Below are positions 55,488 through 63,952 of a stretch of 64,000 nucleotides of DNA, in pieces. The DNA lies in contig NZ_LVWG01000021.1 of NCBI RefSeq assembly GCF_001622165.1, positions 62,001 through 126,000 on the forward strand, given 5' to 3'. The translations under genes and the position numbers were made by a program. Under the pieces are notes generated by a model. It was given only the letters and a program-made list of their open reading frames with translations. It did not search any database and was not told the origin of the DNA. Source of the stretch: Pelodictyon luteolum. GTDB lineage: Bacteria > Bacteroidota > Chlorobiia > Chlorobiales > Chlorobiaceae. Position 1 is the first letter of the stretch. Every line of letters begins with the position of its first letter.

Positions 55488-56369
55488 CTATCCTTCCGCC
55501 CTGATGCTCCCGAAATACTCGTACGCTTCGGCAGGCGTCATGTTCTCATGGACAACCTTGCCGACCGTTTTCATCATGGCAAGCGGAGCGTCGCACTGGA
55601 AAATGTTCCGGCCCATATCCACTCCGGCCGCACCCTCCTGGATTGCCCGGTACGACATGGTGAGCGCCTCGAGTTCGGAAATCTTCTTGCCTCCGGCCAT
55701 CACGATCGGCACCGGGCAGGAAGCCACAACCGTTTCGAAATCCTCGGGCACATAGTAGGTTTTTACGATCTGAGCGCCCAATTCCGCAGAAATCCGGCAG
55801 GCAAGCCTGAAGTATTTGGCATCACGCACCATATCCTTGCCGACGGCGGTGACCGCCATGGTTGGAATGCCGTAACGCAGACCCATATCGACCAGCCTGG
55901 TCATGTTGTGGATGGATCGGGTTTCATACTCGCCGCCGATGAAAACCTGCAGGGTTATTGCCGCCACGTTCATGCGGATGGCATCCTCGATATCCACGGC
56001 AAGCTCTTCGTCGGAGAGCTCCTTGAGAATGCTCGGACCGCCGCTGCAGCGCATGACGACCGCCTTGGTGAGGGAGGGAGGAACGGTCGTACGCAGAATG
56101 CCTCTGGTGAGCATGATGGCATCGGCATGCGGCATGAGCGGCACGATGTTGACGTCGGGACGCTCCAGACCGGTGGTCGGCCCCTGAAAATAGCCGTGAT
56201 CGATGGCGAACATGACCGTTCTGCCCGTATCGGGCCTGAATATCCTCGACAGGCGGTTTTTCATGCCCCAGTCAAGCGAGTGCGCCCCCTTGAGAAAAAA
56301 GCCGTGTTTCTCAACAGGAACGTGGGTGTAATACTCTTTTGCCTGCTTGTCCTTGTCGTATTCAGCCAT
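55488..56369 (-). CDS. LsrF-like class I aldolase/thiolase (DeoC/FbaB fold)
   Basis: A 293-aa TIM-barrel enzyme strongly resembling LsrF, the thiolase of autoinducer-2 breakdown, and the archaeal-type class I aldolases. Seen: [58 protein letters not shown] (Schiff-base Lys region) and PIVMAGGKK. No other lsr genes are nearby. It follows the class II aldolase/SDR gene by 68 bp. Both have high GC like the backbone, unlike the surrounding island genes. Confidence 0.85.
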   Translation of the reverse strand: MAEYDKDKQAKEYYTHVPVEKHGFFLKGAHSLDWGMKNRLSRIFRPDTGRTVMFAIDHGYFQGPTTGLERPDVNIVPLMPHADAIMLTRGILRTTVPPSLTKAVVMRCSGGPSILKELSDEELAVDIEDAIRMNVAAITLQVFIGGEYETRSIHNMTRLVDMGLRYGIPTMAVTAVGKDMVRDAKYFRLACRISAELGAQIVKTYYVPEDFETVVASCPVPIVMAGGKKISELEALTMSYRAIQEGAAGVDMGRNIFQCDAPLAMMKTVGKVVHENMTPAEAYEYFGSIRAEG

Positions 56370-56437
56370 GATGGTCTTCTCCTCTTTCGGTTAAAGTTTT
56401 TTTACAATCTGCAATCAGTTTTTCAGGAACTTCCCTG

Positions 56438-58555
56438 TCAGCGCAGCGCGGCGGCAATGTTGCCTCCGTCGACCGTAACAATCGATCCTGTCGTCTTCGT
56501 TTCGAGCGCCTGGTGCACAAAGGCCTCGGCAACATCCTCGGCGGTGACCTCGACCTGCAGAAGGTTGCCGGCCATATACTCCCGCTCGCTCAGCCCCCGT
56601 GCCTTCGAACGGGTCTTGATCATCTCGTCGGTCAGCAGGCCGGTGCGGATCCTGTCGGCATTGATGCCGTTTGCCCTGATGCCGTCGCGTCCGTGATCGA
56701 GCGCATACTGGCGCACCAGAAACATCGTCGCCGCCTTGGGAAGGCCGTAGGGCCCGAAATCCGGACCCGGATTGACCGCCTGTTTGGAAACGTTGAAAAG
56801 CAGGACGCCCCCGGTTCCCTGCAGTCTCATGATCCGTACCGCCTCCTGGGCGATGGACTGATGCGAAAAAAAGTTGAGTTCGAAGCTCCGGCGCAGCACC
56901 TCGTCCGGAACATCGCCTATCCGGCCCTGCAGGGCGACCCCGACATTCGAAACCACAATATCCAGACCCCCGTAACGGCGACACACATCGTCAAAAGCCC
57001 GCCTGACGGCACTCCGGTCGGTAACGTCGCACGCAATCGGAAGCACCCCTCCGCCAAGCTCTTCGGCAGCCCGCCCAAGCGCATCGGGGTTCAGGTCCAG
57101 AATCACCAGCTCGGCACCCCGCTGACGGAACGCCCTTGCCGTCGCCAGCCCGATACCGCTTGCCGCACCGGTTACCAGGGCAACCTTGCCGGCAAACACG
57201 TCGTGGCGGACCTTCGTCATCTTGGCCTGCTCCATCTCCCAATACTCGATATCGAAAACCTCCTGTTCGGTAATCGACTCGAAGCGTCCTGCCGACTCCG
57301 CGTCGAGAATTGCCGATGCCGTGCTTTCGGCAATATCAGCGTTGACCGAAGCCGCACGGGCAGTCCGGCCCAGACCGAACAGACCAAGACCGGGCACAAG
57401 CACCACCCTGGGCAGCGGGTCGAGCATGGAAACCTCGATTCCCGCAGCCTCGCGCCGGCGCTGGAAATAAGCCCTGTACTCCGCTTCATACCGCTCCACC
57501 GCTTCATGAACCGCCGTTTTGAAAGCGTCGAGATCGGAGGCATCGGGAGCCGGAACGACCAGCGGCCGGTTTTTGGTGCGGATAATGAAATCCGGGGTCA
57601 TGGCGCCCCTCTGGCTTACATCGGAAAGAGAATCGCTGTTGACATAGGCAAGAATATCGGGTGAAGTACGGAATTCGAGCACGAACTGACGGTAATCGCG
57701 GCTTCCGGGCATAATCTCTTCAACGACAGCCCCTCTGATAACCGGCGCGGCATCCTCGAGGGATGCGATCCCGGCGGGAAGCGAAACCGAAGGAAAAACC
57801 TTTCTGCCTGCCCGGGCTATGCGCTCTTCAAGACGGTTTGCGCTTTCGATCATGCAATGGTACGCCTCATCCGGAGTATCGGCAAAAGTGACGAGGCCGT
57901 GCTTCTGCAGCACAAGGCCCCTGATGGAGGGAGTCGACTCGTAGGCCGCAGCGGCCGAACGGGCGAGCCCGAGACCCGGCTTGATATAGGGCACCATGCC
58001 GAACGATTCTCCGAGCACCTCCCGGCAGAGAGCCTGGCCGTCGGGCTGGTTGCTGAGCGTCAGAAGCGCCGTGGAGTGCGTATGGAAAATGAACCGGTGG
58101 GGCAGAAACGCGTGAAGCAGGGTTTCGATCGAGGGTGAAAGCGAATGGTTCACCATGTGCTCGGTCAGGTAGAACAGGTTCAGATAGAGGAAGTTTTTGA
58201 ACCGTTGCGTCGAGAACTGCTGTATATCCTCTTCGCTGCTGCGCCCGCCGGTAGCGTAGAGATGCTGCAGCTTCTGCAGCGGCTCAATCCGTACCGGCAT
58301 AAAATCGTGCGCATCCACCCCCGCCAGATTGACGCCGCTCCCCTTGATGAAAATGACATTGACCCTGTAGCCGATGATATCGTGCAGCTCGCTTTTGACC
58401 GAGGTGTTGCCGCCGCCGTGCATTACCAGCGAACTCTCGCTTCCGAGCAGACGTGAAGCGTACACGAGCTCTGCAAGTTCGACAGGAATATCGTTGGCGC
58501 TGCGCTGCCCGTTTACGGAGCGCTGAAGATCGGCATCGTTCCAGAGGTTTTGCAT
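56438..58555 (-). CDS. Bifunctional class II aldolase / short-chain dehydrogenase (RhaD-type fusion)
   Basis: A 705-aa fusion. The N-terminal class II aldolase domain (about 25-400) carries MHGGGNTSVK, IKGSG, FIFHTHSTALLTLSN (metal His) and LQKHGLVTF. The C-terminal SDR domain (about 435-700) has TGAASGIG, a VSNVG motif and YGLPK as the Y-x-x-x-K site. Family members split deoxy-sugar phosphates and oxidise the resulting lactaldehyde. The substrate here is unknown. It forms a two-gene unit with the LsrF-like gene. Confidence 0.85.
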   Translation of the reverse strand: MQNLWNDADLQRSVNGQRSANDIPVELAELVYASRLLGSESSLVMHGGGNTSVKSELHDIIGYRVNVIFIKGSGVNLAGVDAHDFMPVRIEPLQKLQHLYATGGRSSEEDIQQFSTQRFKNFLYLNLFYLTEHMVNHSLSPSIETLLHAFLPHRFIFHTHSTALLTLSNQPDGQALCREVLGESFGMVPYIKPGLGLARSAAAAYESTPSIRGLVLQKHGLVTFADTPDEAYHCMIESANRLEERIARAGRKVFPSVSLPAGIASLEDAAPVIRGAVVEEIMPGSRDYRQFVLEFRTSPDILAYVNSDSLSDVSQRGAMTPDFIIRTKNRPLVVPAPDASDLDAFKTAVHEAVERYEAEYRAYFQRRREAAGIEVSMLDPLPRVVLVPGLGLFGLGRTARAASVNADIAESTASAILDAESAGRFESITEQEVFDIEYWEMEQAKMTKVRHDVFAGKVALVTGAASGIGLATARAFRQRGAELVILDLNPDALGRAAEELGGGVLPIACDVTDRSAVRRAFDDVCRRYGGLDIVVSNVGVALQGRIGDVPDEVLRRSFELNFFSHQSIAQEAVRIMRLQGTGGVLLFNVSKQAVNPGPDFGPYGLPKAATMFLVRQYALDHGRDGIRANGINADRIRTGLLTDEMIKTRSKARGLSEREYMAGNLLQVEVTAEDVAEAFVHQALETKTTGSIVTVDGGNIAAALR

Positions 58556-58620
58556 AAGTAACCCTTTATTTTAAACGGAATTCTCACATAATGCAGAACA
58601 AGAAAACATGTAATAACAAT

Positions 58621-58661
58621 AATTGCCGTTTACCATCGAACAAGCATGGTAAACGGCAATT
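58621..58661. terminator. Long perfect hairpin between bciD and the aldolase/SDR gene
   Basis: A 16-bp perfect inverted repeat (AATTGCCGTTTACCAT with its complement ending at 58661) with a 9-nt loop lies 22 bp after the bciD stop. It should end the bciD transcript, though the following tract (ATTGTTATT) is only partly T-rich. Confidence 0.75.
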
Positions 58662-58683
58662 GCAACTATGCTGTTATGACCTG

Positions 58684-59889
58684 TTAAACAGGATATGCAG
58701 CTGGAAGTTCATAACCCTGTTCATACAATCTGCGTGCAATCACATCAGCTGTCAGCATAATATACTGGGAACGTCCCATTCGCGTATAACCGGGCCTGTG
58801 GTCCGTAGCAAGGGGCAAATCAAAACGATCCTGATACTTGAAATAAAGGTCTGCCAGTTTCTCTGAAGCCTCAACAAGCCAATCGGCGTTTGGCGGAGGC
58901 ATTCTGAACATATCAGCTCCCGGCACAGGCTGGTAAACCAGCATATTGGGATATACCCCTTTCGACATGCGCTCTTCAACACCCTCCAGCATACAATTCA
59001 TAGGTTCAAGACCCATGAGTATAAAGCTTGTGGTCCCCCTGCCTGGCCCGAAAATCTCAACTGAGGCATCCTGGGCGGCATGCCAGTATTCAAGGGGATA
59101 TGTTGCACATTTCCCCGGGCAGATCGCCTTGAAATAGTCCGGATCGGTAACCTCGAGATCAAACTCTGTTGAATTGATACCGGAAGCCTTCCAGCGCTCC
59201 ATCTCCTTAAAATCATCCGGAGGATACAAATTAGCCGTTATATGCAGTTCATTAAACACTTCCGGACTCAACTGCTCACGCAAGGGCGCCATGACAATCT
59301 CAACAAGGTCGACAACCTGCGAACGACGTTCCGGAGCAACAAGACCTCCGATAACAACAAGAGTCCCCCTCCACCCGTTATCGGTTGCTATTTTCACCGC
59401 TTCGGCCTGCTCTTTTGCAAGAGCCTCGATTTTCTGGAACGGCATCTTTGCCAGGTCCTGCCCTACAGATACATGCTGGTCGGCAAAGAAAAAGCAGAAT
59501 CTGCATGACCGACCCGTATTGTTGTTATCGCAACTGTAACTGTAATGAATATTGATAATATCCTGGTTCATTCCTATTACGGCAGCATTAACCGGGCGTC
59601 CGTTACTCAAAGTACCGTCGCGCCATGAGAACCACTCCTGCATTCTGCCGCTTGCAAGGTGTTTGCCGCAATCGTAAAATTCGACATCGTCCCCGTTAAC
59701 CTGAACCTCAAGGCGGGTATACGGTTCCGGGCGAACAAGAGTTGCAAGATCGCTGCCATTGAGCACCATGGCACGAAACGGATTGAACCCTGTTTTCGGC
59801 GGCTTGTTGACCGTTACCTTTGCCCCCTCGGAAAGCAGCCTTGCTTTTAAATGCACATCTTCCTTCGTAATAATTCTTTTGGTACTCAT
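58684..59889 (-). CDS. bciD: BciD, radical SAM enzyme forming the C-7 formyl group of BChl e
   Basis: A 401-aa radical SAM protein. The cluster Cys are 120, 129 and 132 (CX8CX2C within SCDNNNTGRSCRFCFFF), a wider first gap than the standard CX3CX2C. BciD hydroxylates the C-7 methyl of bacteriochlorophyllide c twice to give the formyl group of BChlide e; it is the diagnostic gene of brown green sulfur bacteria. The identification rests on my recognition of the protein plus the companion genes cruB and bchF-like. It needs a low-potential electron donor, which the nearby flavodoxin-type protein could supply. Confidence 0.8.
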   Translation of the reverse strand: MSTKRIITKEDVHLKARLLSEGAKVTVNKPPKTGFNPFRAMVLNGSDLATLVRPEPYTRLEVQVNGDDVEFYDCGKHLASGRMQEWFSWRDGTLSNGRPVNAAVIGMNQDIINIHYSYSCDNNNTGRSCRFCFFFADQHVSVGQDLAKMPFQKIEALAKEQAEAVKIATDNGWRGTLVVIGGLVAPERRSQVVDLVEIVMAPLREQLSPEVFNELHITANLYPPDDFKEMERWKASGINSTEFDLEVTDPDYFKAICPGKCATYPLEYWHAAQDASVEIFGPGRGTTSFILMGLEPMNCMLEGVEERMSKGVYPNMLVYQPVPGADMFRMPPPNADWLVEASEKLADLYFKYQDRFDLPLATDHRPGYTRMGRSQYIMLTADVIARRLYEQGYELPAAYPV

Positions 59890-59964
59890 GGCTTATTAAT
59901 GAGTTAGCATTAAAAAAACAAATAATAAAAGGAAACAATCACCAAGCAGAAACTGGCTTCGCCC

Positions 59965-60183
59965 TCACAAATTTACAGCCTTTCCGGAATGCCGTCGCTT
60001 GATGTAAAAACCAAGCATGTAAACAGCAATATATCCTGCTGCCAGCACGGAGACGAAAACAATCCGTTCGACGTTATCAGTAAAATGTCCGGAAACCCAG
60101 ATCATACAGACAAGAACCAGCCATCCTGAACCTGTGTAGATCATGGCCTTATTCCATAACTCGGTAAAACTTCCTTTCAGCAT
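59965..60183 (-). CDS. Small two-span membrane protein between bchF-like and bciD genes
   Basis: A 72-aa protein starting at MLKGSFTELWNKAM, with two hydrophobic segments (about 18-33 and 41-62) and a basic C-terminus (KRRHSGKAVNL). No family recognised. It lies 74 bp downstream of the BchF-like stop and 75 bp before bciD on the same strand, so it is probably part of the same transcript. A longer frame reaching 60261 would overlap the hydratase gene. Confidence 0.55.
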   Translation of the reverse strand: MLKGSFTELWNKAMIYTGSGWLVLVCMIWVSGHFTDNVERIVFVSVLAAGYIAVYMLGFYIKRRHSGKAVNL

Positions 60184-60257
60184 GAATTTCACATTGATTG
60201 TTTGACAAACACCATCAAAAGGGCAAAACAAATTTAAAATACCATTATACCACAGCG

Positions 60258-60734
60258 TCATGACAAGACATTGCTGTTATGCAGAATCTTTTCATTTCTT
60301 TTTTCAAGCAGGATTCTGACAAGATACTGCATTGCATTGGCAATGTAAGTGAAGTAGGCAAGAAACGCCTCCCAGACAAGAACCTCGCGGCTTGCACCAG
60401 TAAAAGCCAGAATAAAATACAAAACATGAAAAGCTCCGGCCGTAACGCTGCCGATATCCTCCCAGAGAAACTCCCTGGAAAAAATCCACTTGTCGAAAAT
60501 TTCCTTCTCGAAATAAGCCCCGGTAAAAAACAGCAACGCAAAAAGGAAAGACTTGAAAAGAATGGCTACATCAACCCAGAAAAAAGCAATGATGCCGGGA
60601 TTGACGAAATACAGATAAGTCACGCCGACACCGGCAAGAAAAACGACAAACTGAATGGGTGCAAGAATGAGCTGAACATCGGTCCAGACCGTAGCGTTCC
60701 TTTGTGCAAGCTGCTCAGGAGTATAACGAGGCAT
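60258..60734 (-). CDS. 3-vinyl bacteriochlorophyllide hydratase, BchF/BchV-family paralogue
   Basis: A 158-aa membrane protein with four hydrophobic segments. The N-terminal block [29 protein letters not shown] and the internal WEDIGSV motif are typical of BchF/BchV, which add water to the C-3 vinyl group to form the 3-hydroxyethyl needed for self-assembly of BChl c, d and e. Green sulfur bacteria have bchF and bchV elsewhere; a third copy beside bciD fits a BChl e-dedicated enzyme (bchF3-like). It is divergent from the radical SAM methylase gene. Confidence 0.88.
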   Translation of the reverse strand: MPRYTPEQLAQRNATVWTDVQLILAPIQFVVFLAGVGVTYLYFVNPGIIAFFWVDVAILFKSFLFALLFFTGAYFEKEIFDKWIFSREFLWEDIGSVTAGAFHVLYFILAFTGASREVLVWEAFLAYFTYIANAMQYLVRILLEKRNEKILHNSNVLS

Positions 60735-61158
60735 ATATCTTCGTGTTAATTGTTACAAAGATAACGACTTAAGGATAGCTCCCCTTTTTATCGATTCTTA
60801 AATATAGGAAGATCAACGTTTCGAAAAAAATCTCTTCTTCCGTGGAGGTCAAATAAAACTACCATCCCTGCCTGACCTGCCGCCTCAGCATACTGTTTAC
60901 GAACTGCAAAGGAGCGAAGAATACCTTTACCTCCTTAAGGGTTCTCCTGAAACTGCGACTCACTGCCGATATTTCTGAAATCCCCGCCCATGAAAAGCTT
61001 CAGGTTGGCTACAAAAGGTTTTGTCGCTCACGAAATTTTGATAATTTTTATAGGATAACACTCAGCGTTTCGGCCATGCAGCAGATAAACACGGTACCAA
61101 CTGATCTATGCATGACCTGTACTTCTTGTCAGAACAGATAATCCGGGAACAGAAAATC
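60735..61158. other. Divergent intergenic region with possible gene remnant
   Basis: A 424-bp stretch between divergent genes with no intact gene. On the minus strand (about 60860-61020) a broken frame reads KLFMGGDFRNIGSESQFQENP and then, shifted, KEVKVFFAPLQFVNSMLRRQV. This looks like decayed coding sequence, but I could not assign it. AT-rich stretches near 60770-60840 and 61030-61060 are candidate promoters. Confidence 0.35.
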
Positions 61159-62519
61159 ATGCCGCTCAAACTGCTTTTTATTGCGCCAAAAGGGAAAAAA
61201 GACTCGAAAACCAACCAGAAGCCACTGTTTCACATGGCTATAGGCGTACTTGTAAGTCTTACGCCTGCTGAGCATGCTATCGAAATTGCGGACGAACACT
61301 TTGGTGATGCCATCAACTATGACGGAGATTACGATCTGGTAGGTATCACATCAAGAACGATAGACGCTACAAGAGCATATGAAATTGCAGATGAGTTCCG
61401 AAAAAAAGGAAAAAAGTAATTCTTGGCGGTCTTCACGTTTCGTTCAATCCCGATGAAGCGCGAAGCCATGCCGACTGCGTTGTTTGCGGCGAAGCCGAAA
61501 ACCTCTGGGCTACCGTACTGGAAGATGCCGCGTCAGGTCGGTTGAAGCCGACATACGATGCAAAGGACTTCCCGCAGGTCACAAAAATAGTGCCCCTTGA
61601 TTATGAAAGGATTGCACAGGCATCAAAACGAGAAAAAGTTGACGGAACCAAGTCCATCCCCATCTATATCACCCGCGGATGCCCTTATGAGTGCTCATTC
61701 TGCGTCACACCGAATTTTACCGGAAAACTCTACCGTTACCAGAATCCTGATGATCTCATCAGGCAGATTGAAACAGCCAAAAAGGTTTTTTTCAAGGCAA
61801 AAGGAAAATCATCAAAGCCATGGTTCATGCTTTGCGATGAAAATCTCGGCATCAACAAGAAGAAGCTATGGGAGAACCTTTCCTTGCTCAAAAAGTGCAA
61901 TATCAACTACAGCGTTTTCTTCAGCATGAATTTTCTTGAAGACAAAGAAACAGTAAGAAGACTTGTTGATTCCGGATGCAATATGGTGCTCGTCGGGTTC
62001 GAATCAATCAAACAAAGCACACTGGAAGCCTATAACAAAGGGCATGTCAACTCCGCGGAAAAATTTGCAAGCGTGATCGAAGAGTGCAGAAAGGCCGGGT
62101 TGAACATTCAGGGAAATTTCCTGGTCAATCCTGCACTTGACACCTTTGAGGACATGGATGACCTCGTCGAGTTTGTCGGTAAAAACCACGTATTCATGCC
62201 TATCTTCCAGATCATTACCCCTTACCCTGGAACAAAAATGTATTGGGAGTACAAAGAAAAGGGTCTGATAACCGATGAGGACTGGGAGAAATACAACGCC
62301 ATCAACCTTGTCATTCGTTCTGAACACTACGATCCCGTAGCATTTCAGCACAAATTCATGACCAGCTATTACAAAACATATTCCTGGGGAAAAATCGCCA
62401 ACAGGGTCAGACGCAACCCCTACAAAATGCTGAACCTCATAACCAGTCTTGCATTCAAAAAAAATCTGAAAGAGCAGCTTGAAACCTTTGAGCTAAACAA
62501 TAACATCAGAACACCATAA
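61159..62519 (+). CDS. B12-binding radical SAM methylase of BchQ/BchR type, split by a -1 frameshift
   Basis: Two adjacent frames together make one protein of about 453 aa. The N-terminal cobalamin-binding-like domain (from [14 protein letters not shown] to EFRKKGKK) stops at TAA 61417-61419. The sequence resumes one base back as [15 protein letters not shown] and runs through the radical SAM domain, with cluster Cys in [11 protein letters not shown] (CX3CX2C), to 62519. BchQ and BchR methylate C-8(2) and C-12 of chlorosome chlorophylls; which one this resembles more I cannot tell. The stop lies directly behind two slippery A-runs, so it may be a programmed frameshift, a recent mutation or an assembly error. 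Confidence 0.7.
61401..61419 (+). promoter_or_regulatory. Tandem slippery heptamers and in-frame stop (candidate -1 frameshift site)
   Basis: In frame the sequence reads CGA AAA AAA GGA AAA AAG TAA. Both A_AAA_AAA (61401-61407) and A_AAA_AAG (61410-61416) are classical bacterial -1 slippery sites; a slip at either leads into the downstream radical SAM frame just before the stop. No strong stimulatory stem-loop is obvious downstream. Confidence 0.5.
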
Positions 62520-62528
62520 GTAACGAAC

Positions 62529-62648
62529 ATGCACGAAACCGTAAACTACACAACACTTTTCGCTCCGGTAGCCTTTTACCTTTCCGGGGTAGTTATTGTT
62601 ACACTCCTCAACCTGTTTATCGGAAAAAAACCTGACCGCACGAAATAA
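62529..62648 (+). CDS. 39-residue single-span membrane peptide
   Basis: A short gene 9 bp after the radical SAM stop on the same strand: MHETVNYTTLFAPVAFYLSG, one hydrophobic helix of about 20 residues (10-31), then a basic tail (GKKPDRTK). The layout, a short polar head, one membrane span and a positive tail, is typical of small accessory membrane subunits. No family recognised. Tight spacing supports translation with the methylase gene. Confidence 0.5.
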   Translation: MHETVNYTTLFAPVAFYLSGVVIVTLLNLFIGKKPDRTK

Positions 62649-62704
62649 CGAACGGTAAGGCGACCTGACTGAACGATCAATAACGACGACTCGGTGGCGG
62701 CGAC

Positions 62705-63331
62705 TTACTTTTCGCCCATTTCATCACGGGCAGTTTCCAGCATTTCCACAGTAATTTCCTTGTAACCTTTTTTCATTGCATACTCTTCAGCCATAGACCT
62801 GATCTTCTCCTGCAAAAATCCCGGGACAGCTTCAAGCAAATCCTGAGCTTCATCACTCCATATCACGGATCTTTTTCTTGAAACAACGCTCCGTTCATAC
62901 TGTTCGAGAAGATCATCTACAAAGGACTCGATGGCATTACCGTCTGATGACTCGACGGGATTAAAAATTTTCTCGACAAGGATTCTGTTAGTCAGAAGGT
63001 GTATTTTCAACTGCGGCAGGTAAAAAACCGCCGCCATCGATTCTGGGGTCCCACATGTCAGAAAAAGTGCGACTCTCTTCTTTTTAAGATGTTTTTTCAG
63101 GTTCCCCTGTAAAAAAGCGCCCAAAAGCTGTGGCGATACAACAAAATTATACACCGGGGCACCCAGGATAACAATATCAAACTCCTTGACAAAACTGTAA
63201 TCCGCAGTAGCTATGCACTTCGCTTTTTCAACATAAAGACCGGATTCGGCAAGGAGCTGACCGATGGAATCAATCAACACTTCAGTTGAACCCCCTTGGG
63301 TTTTACTGTCGTACAAGATAACGGCTTTCAT
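62705..63331 (-). CDS. Flavodoxin-like protein with C-terminal PCP_red domain
   Basis: A 208-aa fusion. The N-terminal flavodoxin-like domain (1-140) has the FMN phosphate loop region LYDSKTQGGSTEVL (7-20), VILGAPVYNF (54-63) and LTCGTPES (91-98). The C-terminal 160-202 region (LLEAVPGFLQEKIRSMAEEYAMKKGYKEITVEML) matches the PCP_red motif seen at the end of the BchB subunit of dark-operative protochlorophyllide reductase. The combination suggests a flavin electron carrier targeted to chlorophyll-pathway enzymes. It is convergent with the methylase-peptide unit. Confidence 0.78.
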   Translation of the reverse strand: MKAVILYDSKTQGGSTEVLIDSIGQLLAESGLYVEKAKCIATADYSFVKEFDIVILGAPVYNFVVSPQLLGAFLQGNLKKHLKKKRVALFLTCGTPESMAAVFYLPQLKIHLLTNRILVEKIFNPVESSDGNAIESFVDDLLEQYERSVVSRKRSVIWSDEAQDLLEAVPGFLQEKIRSMAEEYAMKKGYKEITVEMLETARDEMGEK

Positions 63332-63587
63332 TATTTCCGGATTAAGATACGATTTTAAGTAAATAAAAAGTATTTTTTACCTATAAAAGGAGTGATGCTC
63401 CCGTAAATCAAATAAAACCAGCATAAAAGAATAACCTGCTGATACCTGGCGACTGTGCCTGAGTATCTTTTTCCATTTGTTCAGCAGCAGAAAATGTATT
63501 AAATTATAAAAAATAAAAAATCCCGTAAAAGAGGGTTAAACTGTTTCAGTTATATAACTTCTCAATAAACCTAAATCATAACCCACT

Positions 63588-63815
63588 ATGTCAAACGGAA
63601 CAAGCAACGATTTGTCTGGAGCTATCACCAATCTGATGGATACGCTCGGCAAACTTGGCCAGCAGCAGGTTGAAATGCTCAACAGCGGCATCAAAACCGC
63701 ATCCCAAATGATTGAGCCACTTGGCAAAACATCTACCGATCTTGCCGGTAACGTGCTGAACACAGTCAATCAGGTACTGCAGAGCGTCTCTTCAGCTCTT
63801 GCTCCGAAAAAGTAA
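63588..63815 (+). CDS. csmB: Chlorosome envelope protein B (CsmB/CsmF family)
   Basis: A 75-aa protein of the chlorosome monolayer envelope. The family pattern is clear: MSNGTSNDLSGAITNLMDTLGKLGQQQ, then IEPLGKTSTDLAGNVLNTVNQVLQSVSSALAPKK, forming two amphipathic helices. CsmB is among the most abundant envelope proteins, and its paralogue CsmF shares the fold, so the symbol is slightly uncertain. It is transcribed alone, 256 bp right of the flavodoxin gene, and ends at a strong terminator. Confidence 0.9.
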   Translation: MSNGTSNDLSGAITNLMDTLGKLGQQQVEMLNSGIKTASQMIEPLGKTSTDLAGNVLNTVNQVLQSVSSALAPKK

Positions 63816-63833
63816 GCACCTTTTCTTTTCTGA

Positions 63834-63871
63834 AGCACCTTATACCTCAAGGGATAAGGTGCTTTTTTTTT
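63834..63871 (+). terminator. Rho-independent terminator of csmB
   Basis: AGCACCTTA/TAAGGTGCT forms a 9-bp stem with a 12-nt loop, followed by eight or more T. It lies 19 bp after the csmB stop. Confidence 0.95.
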
Positions 63872-63952
63872 GTCTTGCTGCAGGGTGCGCCTGTTCAGGT
63901 ATCCGGTTTTTGCCGACCCTTGCCGGCACAAGACATTCTTATACGCTCCAGA

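Noticed and set aside
56513-57664. 383-codon plus-strand frame opposite the aldolase/SDR gene
   Set aside because: Shadow of a clearly recognised gene with conserved motifs on the minus strand.
61108-61158. Earlier start ([10 protein letters not shown]) for the radical SAM methylase
   Set aside because: The extra 17 residues have no counterpart expected before the cobalamin-domain strand; [10 protein letters not shown] is the more natural start.
45541-63331. Prophage or integrative element
   Set aside because: No integrase, phage structural genes or tRNA-flanked direct repeats were found; the only mobile genes are two IS transposases.
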